Origin: a virus
Strand: one strand, 5' to 3'
DNA length: 22,534 nt
Virus record (IMG/VR): IMGVR_UViG_3300025132_000337
Span: 1 to 22,534 of that record
Shown here in pieces: positions 14,266-21,515 of this stretch; position 1 is the first letter of the stretch; every line of letters begins with the position of its first letter. The notes under the pieces were generated by a model. That model made no database searches. It was not told the origin of the DNA and worked only from the letters and a program-made list of their open reading frames with translations. The translations under genes were made by a program, and so were the position numbers.

Positions 14266-15122
14266 TGTTTTATTTAAAACACGATTTAAACCCTGTAGAA
14301 GAAAATAGCACCTGTACCACTGGTGCTGTTATCTTTGACAACAAAGGTTGTTCTACATCAGGTGGTCATTACAATGGCAACAAATGGAAAGATCACTGGC
14401 AAGTAACTGAATCTTGTTATCACAAAGTCATTGAGTTTGGTTCTATCATAGACAAAAAAGTTCATGTGGTTGTTACATGCAACAGGTGTCAAGGCACTGG
14501 TCAAACATCAGAGTGGATGGGCAAAGAACAAGTCTTCTTGCCTGATGGCAGAACCTCCATACAAAGCGTGTACGCAATGGTTGATTGTCACAAATGTGAA
14601 GGTACTGGTAAGTTTGAGAAAGATGTTGCTGTCATTGGTCAGGTTGCAAAAGACAACGAACAAGCAAGAAGAGATGAAAAAGCAAGAATCAAACAAGAAA
14701 AATATGAGGCTTGGGCAAAAAAAGTTGCTGAAAGAGAATACAATTATGCTCTTATTTGTTGGGCAAATGATATCAAAAGATACGCAAAAAAATATGACAT
14801 TTTGCAATCACCAAAATTACCTACTGATAAAAGAACCACTATTGTTGGTAAAGTTATTAGTAAAAAAGAGGTTGATGGTTATTTTAGCTACTCACCTACT
14901 ACATTCAAAATGTTGGTTGAGCTTGATACAGGACAAAAAGTCTTTGGTACTTGCATCAGAGTCAATGAAAAAGGTAGTGGTGGCTACAAATGGTATGTCG
15001 AAAAAGGCGACATCGTAAAGTTTGATGCTCAATTACAAGAGCCAAAAGATTGTGATGGTTCTTTTTACTTTTACAAAAGACCAACCAAATGCGAATTAGT
15101 AAAGAGTGCACCACCTGTATGA
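14265..15122 (+). CDS. DnaJ-type zinc-finger protein without J domain
   Basis: 285 residues. Two CxxCxGxG motifs, CNRCQGTG (72-79) and CHKCEGTG (108-115), would bind one zinc ion as in the cysteine-rich domain of DnaJ. No J domain or HPD motif is present, so it should not stimulate Hsp70 by itself. A long charged helix follows (128-175). The C-terminal part (190-280, GKVISKKEVDGYFSY, MLVELDTGQKVFGT, GDIVKFDAQL, FYFYKRPTKCELV) looks like a small beta-barrel of OB-fold type. I recall this end pattern from zinc-finger phage proteins, but it is unverified. A strong AGGAGG site precedes the ATG, and the start overlaps the previous stop. Nucleic-acid or protein binding is inferred. It is non-structural in appearance. 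Confidence 0.85.
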   Translation: MFYLKHDLNPVEENSTCTTGAVIFDNKGCSTSGGHYNGNKWKDHWQVTESCYHKVIEFGSIIDKKVHVVVTCNRCQGTGQTSEWMGKEQVFLPDGRTSIQSVYAMVDCHKCEGTGKFEKDVAVIGQVAKDNEQARRDEKARIKQEKYEAWAKKVAEREYNYALICWANDIKRYAKKYDILQSPKLPTDKRTTIVGKVISKKEVDGYFSYSPTTFKMLVELDTGQKVFGTCIRVNEKGSGGYKWYVEKGDIVKFDAQLQEPKDCDGSFYFYKRPTKCELVKSAPPV

Positions 15123-15152
15123 ACCCATAAAACTTAAAACATTCTATTTGCT

Positions 15153-15180
15153 AAATCATGCTCCAAGGAGTATGATTTTT
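15153..15180 (+). terminator. Intrinsic terminator closing the two-gene cassette
   Basis: AAATCATGCTCC (15153-15164) pairs with GGAGTATGATTT (15167-15178) over 12 bp with one G-T pair, ending in five T residues (15176-15180). It lies 30 bases after the zinc-finger gene and would stop cassette transcription. Its stem is less GC-rich than the terminator after the capsid gene, so it may be partial. Confidence 0.75.
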
Positions 15181-15199
15181 AGTATCTAGGATATTTTAA

Positions 15200-15259
15200 C
15201 TTGTTCTACAGACTGACCTAGCAGACAAGCCAAGACAGTAGAACTTATTTCCTTGGAGG
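15200..15259 (+). promoter_or_regulatory. Structured leader before the tail/decoration operon
   Basis: GTTCTAC (15203-15209) can pair with GTAGAAC (15238-15244) around a 28-base loop. In addition CTTGTT (15200-15205) can pair with GACAAG (15224-15229), and CCAAG (15230-15234) with CTTGG (15252-15256), which overlaps the GGAGG ribosome site of the gene starting at 15265. These alternatives could form a switch. No clear sigma70 promoter is seen in 15181-15264, so how the next operon is transcribed is unclear. Confidence 0.4.
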
Positions 15260-15264
15260 AAATT

Positions 15265-15771
15265 ATGGCTAAATCAACTTTTTCAGGTCCAGTCAAATCA
15301 TTGGCAGGATTTATTTCAGCAGGTAACGCTAATGTCGTTAGCTTAACTGCCGATACTACTTTAACAGTAGCATCACATGCAGGTAAGGTTCTTGTATGTA
15401 ACGATGCTGATGGTAAATTTACACTGCCTTCAATCGTAACAACTGCTCCTGATAGTAATGACGACCCAAATCAATTAAACAACCTTGGTGCTACTTTTAC
15501 ATTTATCGTAGTAACAGCGGCAACTGATATGGACATTCTTACCGATGGCACAGATAAGTTTGTTGGTGGGTTATACACAGGTGTAGATGATGCAACAGGT
15601 AAAACTTTTATTTCTGCTTCAGCTAACGATGTAATCACTATGAATGGAACAACTAAAGGTGGACTTGTAGGTAGTATTGTAAAATGTACTGCTATGGCAA
15701 CTGCTAAATATGCTGTAGAAGGCATTATTTTAGGTTCAGGAACCTTAGTCACACCATTTGCTAATAGTTAA
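15265..15771 (+). CDS. Probable head decoration/structural protein
   Basis: 168 residues. I start at ATG 15265, which has GGAGG 5 bases upstream. A longer TTG start at 15253 would overlap that ribosome site. The protein is beta-rich and Thr/Ala/Gly-rich, opening MAKSTFSGPVKSLAGFISAGNANVV-type sequence, then TTLTVASHAGKVLVCNDADGKFTLP, FTFIVVTAATDMDILTDGTDKFVG and GSIVKCTAMATAKYAVEGII. I recall this family as a frequent unnamed structural protein in uncultured marine phages. A decoration or capsid-fibre role is inferred. It is the first gene of the dense tail operon that continues to the end of the window. Confidence 0.75.
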   Translation: MAKSTFSGPVKSLAGFISAGNANVVSLTADTTLTVASHAGKVLVCNDADGKFTLPSIVTTAPDSNDDPNQLNNLGATFTFIVVTAATDMDILTDGTDKFVGGLYTGVDDATGKTFISASANDVITMNGTTKGGLVGSIVKCTAMATAKYAVEGIILGSGTLVTPFANS

Positions 15772-15786
15772 TAGTAGGAGCTTATT

Positions 15787-16191
15787 ATGGCTGATGTAGT
15801 AACATCACAAACCATTCAGGATGGGCAACGCAAGGCTGTTATGAAATTCACCAATGCCAGTGATGGCAGTGGTGAGTCTGCAGTAAAAAAAGTTGATGTA
15901 TCAGCTTTAAATTCAAACTCAGCAGGCGTTGCTTGTACTTCAGTTGCAATCGCAAAGGTATGGTGGGCAACAACAGGTATGGGTGTCAAAATTGATTTTG
16001 ATGCCACTACCAATGTTTTAGCTGTAACCTTACCTGCTGATTCAACTGGTGACGAGTATTACGATGATTTTTCAGGTATTCCAAACAATGCAGGCAGTGG
16101 TGTAACAGGCGATCTTGATTTCACCACAGTAGGTCATTCTAATGGCGATACTTATGTCATTATTCTTGAATTAATTAAAAACTATGGATAG
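15787..16191 (+). CDS. Structural protein of unknown role
   Basis: 134 residues, beta-rich. The segments DGQRKAVMKFTNASDGSGESAVKKVDVSALN, KVWWATTGMGVKIDFDATTNVLAVTLP and NNAGSGVTGDLDFTTVGHSNGDTYVIILELIKNYG match, from memory, a common unnamed structural protein family in marine phages. AGGAG lies 6 bases before the ATG. It is followed immediately by the tail adaptor gene. It may be a virion surface or head-tail joining protein. Confidence 0.75.
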   Translation: MADVVTSQTIQDGQRKAVMKFTNASDGSGESAVKKVDVSALNSNSAGVACTSVAIAKVWWATTGMGVKIDFDATTNVLAVTLPADSTGDEYYDDFSGIPNNAGSGVTGDLDFTTVGHSNGDTYVIILELIKNYG

Positions 16192-16887
16192 ATGGCAACA
16201 TCAAACAGTAAAAATTTTGAACCTGATGTAGGTGAATTTGTAGAAGAAGCCTTTGAACGATGTGGTTTAGAGCTTCGCACAGGTTACGATCTTAAAACAG
16301 CACAAAGAAGTCTTAATCTTCTGTTAGCAGAATGGGCTAACAGAGGATTAAACCAGTGGACTGTGACACAAAAGACTGTAGCCATGGTTACAGATACCAC
16401 TTCTTATAACATTGACACTACTAATAGCACTGCACCCATTGATGTTTTAGATGCTTTTGTTAGAGAAACCATTGGTTCAGATGTAACTGACATTGCCATG
16501 GCTAGAATTAGTCGTTCACAATACTCAGCTATACCTAACAAAGCACAAACAGGGAAACCTAATCAGTTTGTGATAGACAAACAACTATCCCCAACCATTA
16601 GTGTTTATCCAACACCTGATAAGTCTGCAACATACACTGTGTACATGAATGTTCTTACACGCATGGATGATGCTGATGTAGGTGCTAACACCATGGATAT
16701 GCCCTATAGGTTTTATCCATGTTTAGCAGCAGGTCTTGCATATTACATATCTCTTAAAAAAGCACCTGAAAGAACACCTATGTTAAAACAGTTGTATGAA
16801 GAAGAGTTTTTGCGAGCCATGAATCAAGACGAAGAAAGAGCTTCGTTTCGTGTTAGCCCTGATCTAAGGAGTTATAATTCAGCCTAA
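16192..16887 (+). CDS. Head-tail adaptor, P22 gp4-like tail accessory factor
   Basis: 231 residues. The mostly helical N-terminus (VGEFVEEAFERCGLELRTGYDLKTAQRSLNLLLAEWANRGLNQW) is typical of gp4-like tail accessory factors, which bind under the portal ring and seal the filled head in podoviruses. A beta region follows (TDTTSYNIDT; VYPTPDKSATYTVYMNVL), then a helical C-terminus (YRFYPCLAAGLAYYISLKKAP; QLYEEEFLRAMNQDEERASF). The start directly follows the previous stop. The next gene overlaps by one base. The adaptor call is based on motif memory and gene order. Confidence 0.75.
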   Translation: MATSNSKNFEPDVGEFVEEAFERCGLELRTGYDLKTAQRSLNLLLAEWANRGLNQWTVTQKTVAMVTDTTSYNIDTTNSTAPIDVLDAFVRETIGSDVTDIAMARISRSQYSAIPNKAQTGKPNQFVIDKQLSPTISVYPTPDKSATYTVYMNVLTRMDDADVGANTMDMPYRFYPCLAAGLAYYISLKKAPERTPMLKQLYEEEFLRAMNQDEERASFRVSPDLRSYNSA

Positions 16888-17204
16888 TGAGTGCGTTTGC
16901 AAGTAATAAAAATGCTTATGGAATTTGTGATATAACTGGTTTTCGTTACAAATTAATAGACATGAAAAAAACATGGAATGGTCTTTTGGTAGGACCTGAC
17001 CAGTTTGATCCTAAACATCCACAGATAGAACCAAGAAATGTAGCTACCGATCCTCAAGCATTACAAGACCCAAGACCTGATACAGCAGACGATAACAATT
17101 TTTTTACAGTCTACACCAATGTTGGCTTAGGTAAGTTAGGCACACAATTGACTACTTTTGAAGTAGCCTGTGGTGTAGGTTCTGTTACTATTACAACATC
17201 ATGA
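16887..17204 (+). CDS. Small structural protein with degenerate zinc-ribbon-like start
   Basis: 105 residues. The N-terminus (YGICDITGFRYKLIDMKKTWNGLLVGPDQFDPKHPQIEPRN) matches the layout of a small zinc ribbon that I recall in related phage proteins, where the pairs are C-x2-C. Here only one early cysteine (C14) and one late cysteine (C95) remain, so zinc binding is unlikely. The end is beta-rich (GTQLTTFEVACGVGSVTITTS). An AAGGAG site lies about 15 bases upstream. It sits between two adaptor-like genes and overlaps the next by 4 bases. Its role is unknown, probably in the connector. Confidence 0.72.
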   Translation: MSAFASNKNAYGICDITGFRYKLIDMKKTWNGLLVGPDQFDPKHPQIEPRNVATDPQALQDPRPDTADDNNFFTVYTNVGLGKLGTQLTTFEVACGVGSVTITTS

Positions 17205-17848
17205 GTTTTACATACGCAACATTAAAGACAGCAATAGGAGATTATTTAGAATCTTCTGAGACTACTTTTACCAATAACTTACCTACTTTTATACAAGAAG
17301 CAGAAGATAGAATATTAAAATTTGTTGAATTACCTGAACAAAGAAAAAATGTACAAGGTCAAACCACAGCAGACACAAGATTTTTAGCTTGTCCTAGTGA
17401 TTTCTTGGCTCCTATGAGTTTAGCTATTATATCAAGCAATACTTATACTTATCTTGATCTAAAACACGCTTCTTTCTTAAAAGAATACAGTCCAACAACA
17501 ACTGTGACAGGTCAACCTAAATATTACTCAATCTTCAGCCAAGACTCTTTTTCTCTTGCACCTGTACCTGATGCAATTTATACAGTAGAATTACATTACT
17601 TATATAAACCAGCTTCATTGACAAGTGGTAGTGACAGTGGAACGACAGTTCTTAGTACAGATTATCCTGATGCTTTACTCTATGGAAGTTTAGTTGAAGG
17701 TGCAATTTTTCTCAAAGAGACTCCTGATGTCATTGCTCAGTTTGAAGCAAGATTCAAAGAGGCAATCATGAGAATGAAAAACTTATCAGAAGGTAGAGAT
17801 ACTAGAGATGAATACAGATACGATAGCCTACGCTCAATAGTATCGTAA
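17201..17848 (+). CDS. Tail adaptor-like protein (tail tubular A type)
   Basis: 215 residues. Helices at the start (YATLKTAIGDYLESSETTFTNNLPTFIQEAEDRILKFVELPEQRK) and end (PDALLYGSLVEGAIFLKETPDVIAQFEARFKEAIMRMK) flank a beta region with PSDFLAPMSLAII, QPKYYSIFSQDSFSLAPVPDAIYTVELHYLYKP. This arrangement resembles T7 gp11-like tail tubular A and other adaptor rings. The ATGA overlap with the preceding gene and the TAATG overlap with the next show tight coupling. It probably forms a ring of the short tail between portal and nozzle. Confidence 0.75.
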   Translation: MSFTYATLKTAIGDYLESSETTFTNNLPTFIQEAEDRILKFVELPEQRKNVQGQTTADTRFLACPSDFLAPMSLAIISSNTYTYLDLKHASFLKEYSPTTTVTGQPKYYSIFSQDSFSLAPVPDAIYTVELHYLYKPASLTSGSDSGTTVLSTDYPDALLYGSLVEGAIFLKETPDVIAQFEARFKEAIMRMKNLSEGRDTRDEYRYDSLRSIVS

Positions 17849-18567
17849 TGAAACCAATTAAATCGCTCAAGGGCAAGAGAGTTGCCTTGTTAGGTCTTGG
17901 CATATCACAAATAGATTATGTGATTGGCAAAGAAAATGGTAAAGAATGGGATGAAGTTTGGGGTATAAACTCAGCTTGTAGTGTTTTTAACCTAGATCGT
18001 TTGTTTATGATGGACCCTGCTAGTCGATTTTTAGACAGTGATGATGCAGGCAAACAAACTTTGGTTATGCGTAAGATGTTACCTGACCTTAAAATACCTA
18101 TTTACACTTGTGAATTAGATCAAAGAGTACCAAAAGCTACTTTGTTTCCTATAGAGGAAGTTGCTAATGCTACTCAGTGTGCTTACTTTAACAACACAGT
18201 TGCTTATGCTTTAGGATTTGCTATGTGGAGTGAAGTAGAGTCTATTGATCTATTTGGCATAGATTTTTCCTATAGAAACGACTTACATTTTGCAGAAGCA
18301 GGCAGAGCTTGTGTTGAATTTTGGCTATCTAAAATGATGGATCATGGTATTACAGTAGGTGTAAGCCCTAGATCAACAGTCTTAGATGCTGATGTGCCAC
18401 CCACAGAAAAGCTCTATGGCTATCATCGTTTAGAAAAACCTTTTGTGACTGTAATTCATGGCAACAAATGGATTATCAAACCTTATGATGAGGTAGATAG
18501 TGAACTAGCAAAAGATGGATTAACATTGCAAGAACATCAATTACCACCTGAACCTTACAAAGGATAA
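17848..18567 (+). CDS. Rossmann-like MAF/MptE (DUF115)-type protein
   Basis: 239 residues. KRVALLGLGIS (10-20) is a Rossmann-type strand-turn-helix. WDEVWGINSAC (34-44), RLFMMDPASRF (51-61), a Thr/Tyr-rich strand (IPIYTCELD, 83-91), NTVAYALGFAMW (116-127), ESIDLFGIDFSYRND (131-145) and AGRACVEFWLSKM (151-163) follow. The pattern resembles the MAF/DUF115 and 6-hydroxymethylpterin-type families, some linked to sugar transfer on flagellin, and unnamed marine phage proteins I recall with RNDLHFAEAGRACVEFW. It lies inside the tail operon with one-base overlaps on both sides. It may modify a virion or host glycan, but this is inference; no substrate is evident. Confidence 0.72.
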   Translation: MKPIKSLKGKRVALLGLGISQIDYVIGKENGKEWDEVWGINSACSVFNLDRLFMMDPASRFLDSDDAGKQTLVMRKMLPDLKIPIYTCELDQRVPKATLFPIEEVANATQCAYFNNTVAYALGFAMWSEVESIDLFGIDFSYRNDLHFAEAGRACVEFWLSKMMDHGITVGVSPRSTVLDADVPPTEKLYGYHRLEKPFVTVIHGNKWIIKPYDEVDSELAKDGLTLQEHQLPPEPYKG

Positions 18568-18851
18568 TGTCAGATAGCTTTATACAATTAGGCAAAGTAG
18601 AGGTTCATACCACAGAAAATAAAGGTCATGATCCTGAGTTTTGGGCAAAACAAACCACTGAAAAAATTTTAGGCATATCAGAAAATGCACCTGAACATGT
18701 AAGGTTGCAAGCTGAGGCTTTCAAAAATCATATTTATAGTATAATCTTAGCTAATATAAACAGTGCGATAGAATCTAAAAAGGTTACTATGGTTGGTTTA
18801 TTAGTTAAACAAGGTCATGAAGACATGGCTAAGATTATAAAGGAGCTATAA
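18567..18851 (+). CDS. Small conserved-type helical protein in tail operon
   Basis: 94 residues. It opens with IQLGKVEVHTTENKGHDPEFWA and continues in helices (HVRLQAEAFKNHIYSIILANINSAIESKK; VKQGHEDMAKIIKEL). I recall the HTTENxGHxPEF pattern as common in uncultured marine phage tail regions, always unnamed. AAGGA lies upstream of the ATG, which overlaps the previous stop. Its function is unknown; a tail assembly or chaperone role would suit the position. Confidence 0.75.
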   Translation: MSDSFIQLGKVEVHTTENKGHDPEFWAKQTTEKILGISENAPEHVRLQAEAFKNHIYSIILANINSAIESKKVTMVGLLVKQGHEDMAKIIKEL

Positions 18852-19277
18852 ATGGCAATTACATCAGCAATATGTTCAAGTTTTAAACAAGAAATACTTG
18901 TCGAAGGACATAATTTAACCAATGGTGCAGATTCTATTAAGTTAGCACTCTACACATCATCAGCAACTTTAGGTGCAGGTACAACTGTATATGTAACCAC
19001 AGGACAAGCTACAGGCACTAATTACAGTGCAGGTGGATCAACATTAACCAATGTTACTCCTGCGTTGTCAGGAACTACTGCTGTGTGTGATTTTGCAGAT
19101 TTAACTTTTGGTACAGCTACAGTTACAGCTAGAGGTTGTTTACTGTATAACAGCACCAATAGTAATAAAGCAATTTGTGCAATTGACTTTGGTGGAGACA
19201 AAACCAGTACAGCAGGTGATTTCACTGTGGTTTTCCCTAGTGCGACTGCAACTGGTGCGATTATTCGTTTGGCGTAA
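18852..19277 (+). CDS. Putative tail or virion structural protein
   Basis: 141 residues, beta-rich and Thr/Gly/Ala-rich. It includes SSFKQEILVEGHNL, DSIKLALYTSSATL, TGTNYSAGGSTLTNVTPALSGTTAVCDFADLTFGTATVTARGCLLYN and NKAICAIDFGGDKTSTAGDFTVVFP. This matches, from memory, a frequent unnamed phage tail or structural family. It has an AAAGGAG site 6 bases before the ATG. It may be a tail fibre-associated or surface protein. Confidence 0.75.
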   Translation: MAITSAICSSFKQEILVEGHNLTNGADSIKLALYTSSATLGAGTTVYVTTGQATGTNYSAGGSTLTNVTPALSGTTAVCDFADLTFGTATVTARGCLLYNSTNSNKAICAIDFGGDKTSTAGDFTVVFPSATATGAIIRLA

Positions 19278-19282
19278 ATTTT

Positions 19283-19301
19283 AAAGTTTATGGTAAACTT
19301 T
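19283..19301 (+). other. Perfect short hairpin before large tail gene
   Basis: AAAGTTTA (19283-19290) and TAAACTTT (19294-19301) form a perfect 8-bp stem with a TGG loop, between two tail genes. It is AT-rich, with only a short following T stretch, so termination would be weak. It could tune translation or mRNA stability. Confidence 0.45.
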
Positions 19302-19324
19302 TATGACAATAAAAGAGTTTACTT

Positions 19325-21205
19325 ATGCCTTTAGCAAAATTTAATTTCAAAGCAGGAATCAACAAAGAAGAGACTGATTACTCAGAAGAAGGTGGTTATG
19401 TTGATGCTAATTTAATTCGTTTTAGAAGAAATCGACCTGAAAAAATTGGTGGTTGGCTAAAAGCTAGTGCTAACGCTTTTTTAGGCATAGCTAGAGCTTT
19501 ACATCAATGGGTTAGTCTTGGTGGCACCAAATATCTCGGACTAGGAACCACACTTAAATATTACATAGAAAGAAGTAGTGTGTTTAGTGACATTACTCCT
19601 ATTAGAAAAACCAGTACCAATTCAATAACTTTTAGTGCAACCAATGGTTCTGCGACTATCACTGCTACTGATTCTAGTCATGGTGCTGTTATTGGTGATT
19701 TTGTTACTATCAGTGGAGCTACTTCTCTTGGTGGTTTAATTACAGCATCAGTCTTAAACACAGAACATCAAATTGTCACTGTGCCAACAGCCAATACTTA
19801 CACTTTTGTGGCATCAGCTACAGCAAATGCAAGTGATTCAGGCAATGGTGGGTCAGGTGTAGATGGGTTATATCAAATTAATGTTGGTTTAGATGACTAT
19901 GTGCAAAACACTGGTTGGGGTTCAGGAGCTTGGGGTGTTGGCACATGGAGTGCTGAAAATACTTTAAGTGTTACTAATCAATTGCGTTTATGGTCACACG
20001 ACAACTTTGGTGAAAATCTCTTAATTAATGTTCGTGGTGGTGGTGTTTATCAATGGACAGAAAACGATGGTTTGACTACTAGGGCTGTGGCTTTGTCAGA
20101 TATATCAGGAGCAGACAAAGCTCCTACTGTAGGATTACAGGTTTTAGTCTCAGAAACAGACAGACATGCCATTGTTTTAGGTGCTGATCCTATTACAGGT
20201 GGCAATCGAACTGGTGTGGTTGATCCTATGTTAATTGCTTTTTCTGATTCAGAAAGTGCAATTGATTGGAACCCCACCAATACTAATTCAGCAGGATCGT
20301 TGCGTTTATCAAGTGGTTCACAGATTGTAGGTGGTATAAAAGCAAGACAAGAGGTGCTCATTTGGACTGATACCAGTATTTACAGTATGCGTTTTATTGG
20401 TGCTCCATTGGTTTTTTCTGTTAATTTAATTAATGAAGGAGCAGGATTACTTGGACCTAAAGCCTTTGTAAATGCACCAAGTGGTGTATTTTTTATGAGC
20501 AAACAAGGATTTTATTTTTACAATGGTGCTATACAAAAACTACCATGTACAGTGCAAGAATATGTGTTTGAAGACCTTGACCTATCTCAGGCTTACAAAT
20601 GTCATGTAGCTTTAAACTCAGAGTTTTCAGAAGTTTGGTTCTTTTATCCATCCATTGATGATGGCACAAGAGAAATTTCAAGATACGCCATATACAATTA
20701 TGAAGAAAACTTATGGTCAATTGGCTCAATGGTGCGACATGCTTGGATTGATGGTGGTATACAAAACAATCCACAAGCCACTGGTGTATCTTCAAGTTCT
20801 TACTACTTATACAACCACGAATTAGGCTATAACGATGACACTGAGCCGATGGACAATGTGTTTATACAATCTGCTGATTTTGATTTAGGTGATGGTGACT
20901 CATTGGCGTTTGTAAAACGCATCTTGCCTGATGTCAAATTTGTTAATGCACAAGGCACTTCACCTGATCCTGCGATAAACATAGTATTAAAGAATCGTGA
21001 TTTTATGGGTGAAAGCCTAACCACAGACTCTACATCACAAATTAAATCTAATACCAACAAAGCAGATGTAAGAGCTAGAGGTCGTCAATTTGTGCTTAGA
21101 TTTGAGTCAGATGATGATAATAGTGCTGATGATAGAAAAGATTACAAATGGAGGTTGGGTAACACTAGGCTAGATATACAGCCATCAGGTCGTAGAGGAT
21201 CATGA
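19325..21205 (+). CDS. Large tail protein, nozzle/P22 gp10-like
   Basis: 626 residues. The start (LAKFNFKAGINKEETDYSEEGGYVDANLIRFRRNRPEKIGGW) is the signature of large podovirus tail proteins of the tail nozzle type (P22 gp10, T7 gp12 class). A beta-rich insertion at about 98-185 (SITFSATNGSATITATDSSHGAVIGDFVTISG...NTYTFVASA) looks like a small Ig-like or beta-sandwich domain. The rest is beta-propeller-like, with SEVWFFYP, RYAIYNYEENLWS and GVFFMSKQGFYFYNGA. Its ribosome site is only AAAGAG-like. It overlaps the following gene by ATGA. Such proteins form the lower tail through which DNA leaves and may bind fibres. Confidence 0.82.
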   Translation: MPLAKFNFKAGINKEETDYSEEGGYVDANLIRFRRNRPEKIGGWLKASANAFLGIARALHQWVSLGGTKYLGLGTTLKYYIERSSVFSDITPIRKTSTNSITFSATNGSATITATDSSHGAVIGDFVTISGATSLGGLITASVLNTEHQIVTVPTANTYTFVASATANASDSGNGGSGVDGLYQINVGLDDYVQNTGWGSGAWGVGTWSAENTLSVTNQLRLWSHDNFGENLLINVRGGGVYQWTENDGLTTRAVALSDISGADKAPTVGLQVLVSETDRHAIVLGADPITGGNRTGVVDPMLIAFSDSESAIDWNPTNTNSAGSLRLSSGSQIVGGIKARQEVLIWTDTSIYSMRFIGAPLVFSVNLINEGAGLLGPKAFVNAPSGVFFMSKQGFYFYNGAIQKLPCTVQEYVFEDLDLSQAYKCHVALNSEFSEVWFFYPSIDDGTREISRYAIYNYEENLWSIGSMVRHAWIDGGIQNNPQATGVSSSSYYLYNHELGYNDDTEPMDNVFIQSADFDLGDGDSLAFVKRILPDVKFVNAQGTSPDPAINIVLKNRDFMGESLTTDSTSQIKSNTNKADVRARGRQFVLRFESDDDNSADDRKDYKWRLGNTRLDIQPSGRRGS

Positions 21206-21513
21206 CAAAACTCTTGGTTACAAGGTTGCCACTGGCTGAAGGCACTGATGTAACACCTGAGCTTTTCAATCGTTTAATAAGAATATTAGAGATTAACTTA
21301 GATAATGTTGATCCTGATAGAATCCCTAGTTTTAACGCTACAGAGATTTCTGAATTGCAATTTGCAACAGGTAGTATAATATTTAATACTACAAACTCTA
21401 TACATCAAGCGTTTGATGGTACTAGGTTCAGAGACTTGTACAGTCATCAAACCTATCCAACAGGATTAGGTGCTACAATGAGTGTAGGAGCAGTAACAGT
21501 TACAATAGGTTAA
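21202..21513 (+). CDS. Small tail-associated structural protein
   Basis: 103 residues. A helical start (GTDVTPELFNRLIRILEINLDNVDPDRI) leads into PSFNATEISELQFATGSIIFNTTNSIHQAFDGTRFRDLY, similar to short phage proteins containing an (F/V)N.T. or GSIIFNTT segment before tail fibres. It ends in a beta-like AVTVTIG. It is coupled to the nozzle gene by an ATGA overlap. It may be a minor tail or fibre-joining protein. Confidence in the reading frame is good, in function low. Confidence 0.78.
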   Translation: MTKLLVTRLPLAEGTDVTPELFNRLIRILEINLDNVDPDRIPSFNATEISELQFATGSIIFNTTNSIHQAFDGTRFRDLYSHQTYPTGLGATMSVGAVTVTIG

Positions 21514-21515
21514 TT

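Noticed and set aside
14464-15018. 184-codon open frame overlapping the zinc-finger gene on the same strand
   Set aside because: It is in a different frame, lacks a ribosome site and has an unstructured composition. The zinc-finger frame has clear motifs and a strong ribosome site.
15253-15264. TTG start for the decoration-type gene
   Set aside because: It overlaps the GGAGG site used by ATG 15265.
15181-15264. tRNA or known riboswitch in the leader
   Set aside because: No T-loop GTTCRA motif or four-stem fold was found, and no riboswitch class is recognised.
19269-19299. Promoter before the large tail gene (TTGGCG ... TAAACT)
   Set aside because: The spacing is 19 bases and both boxes are weak. 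The AT-rich hairpin there explains the sequence as well.
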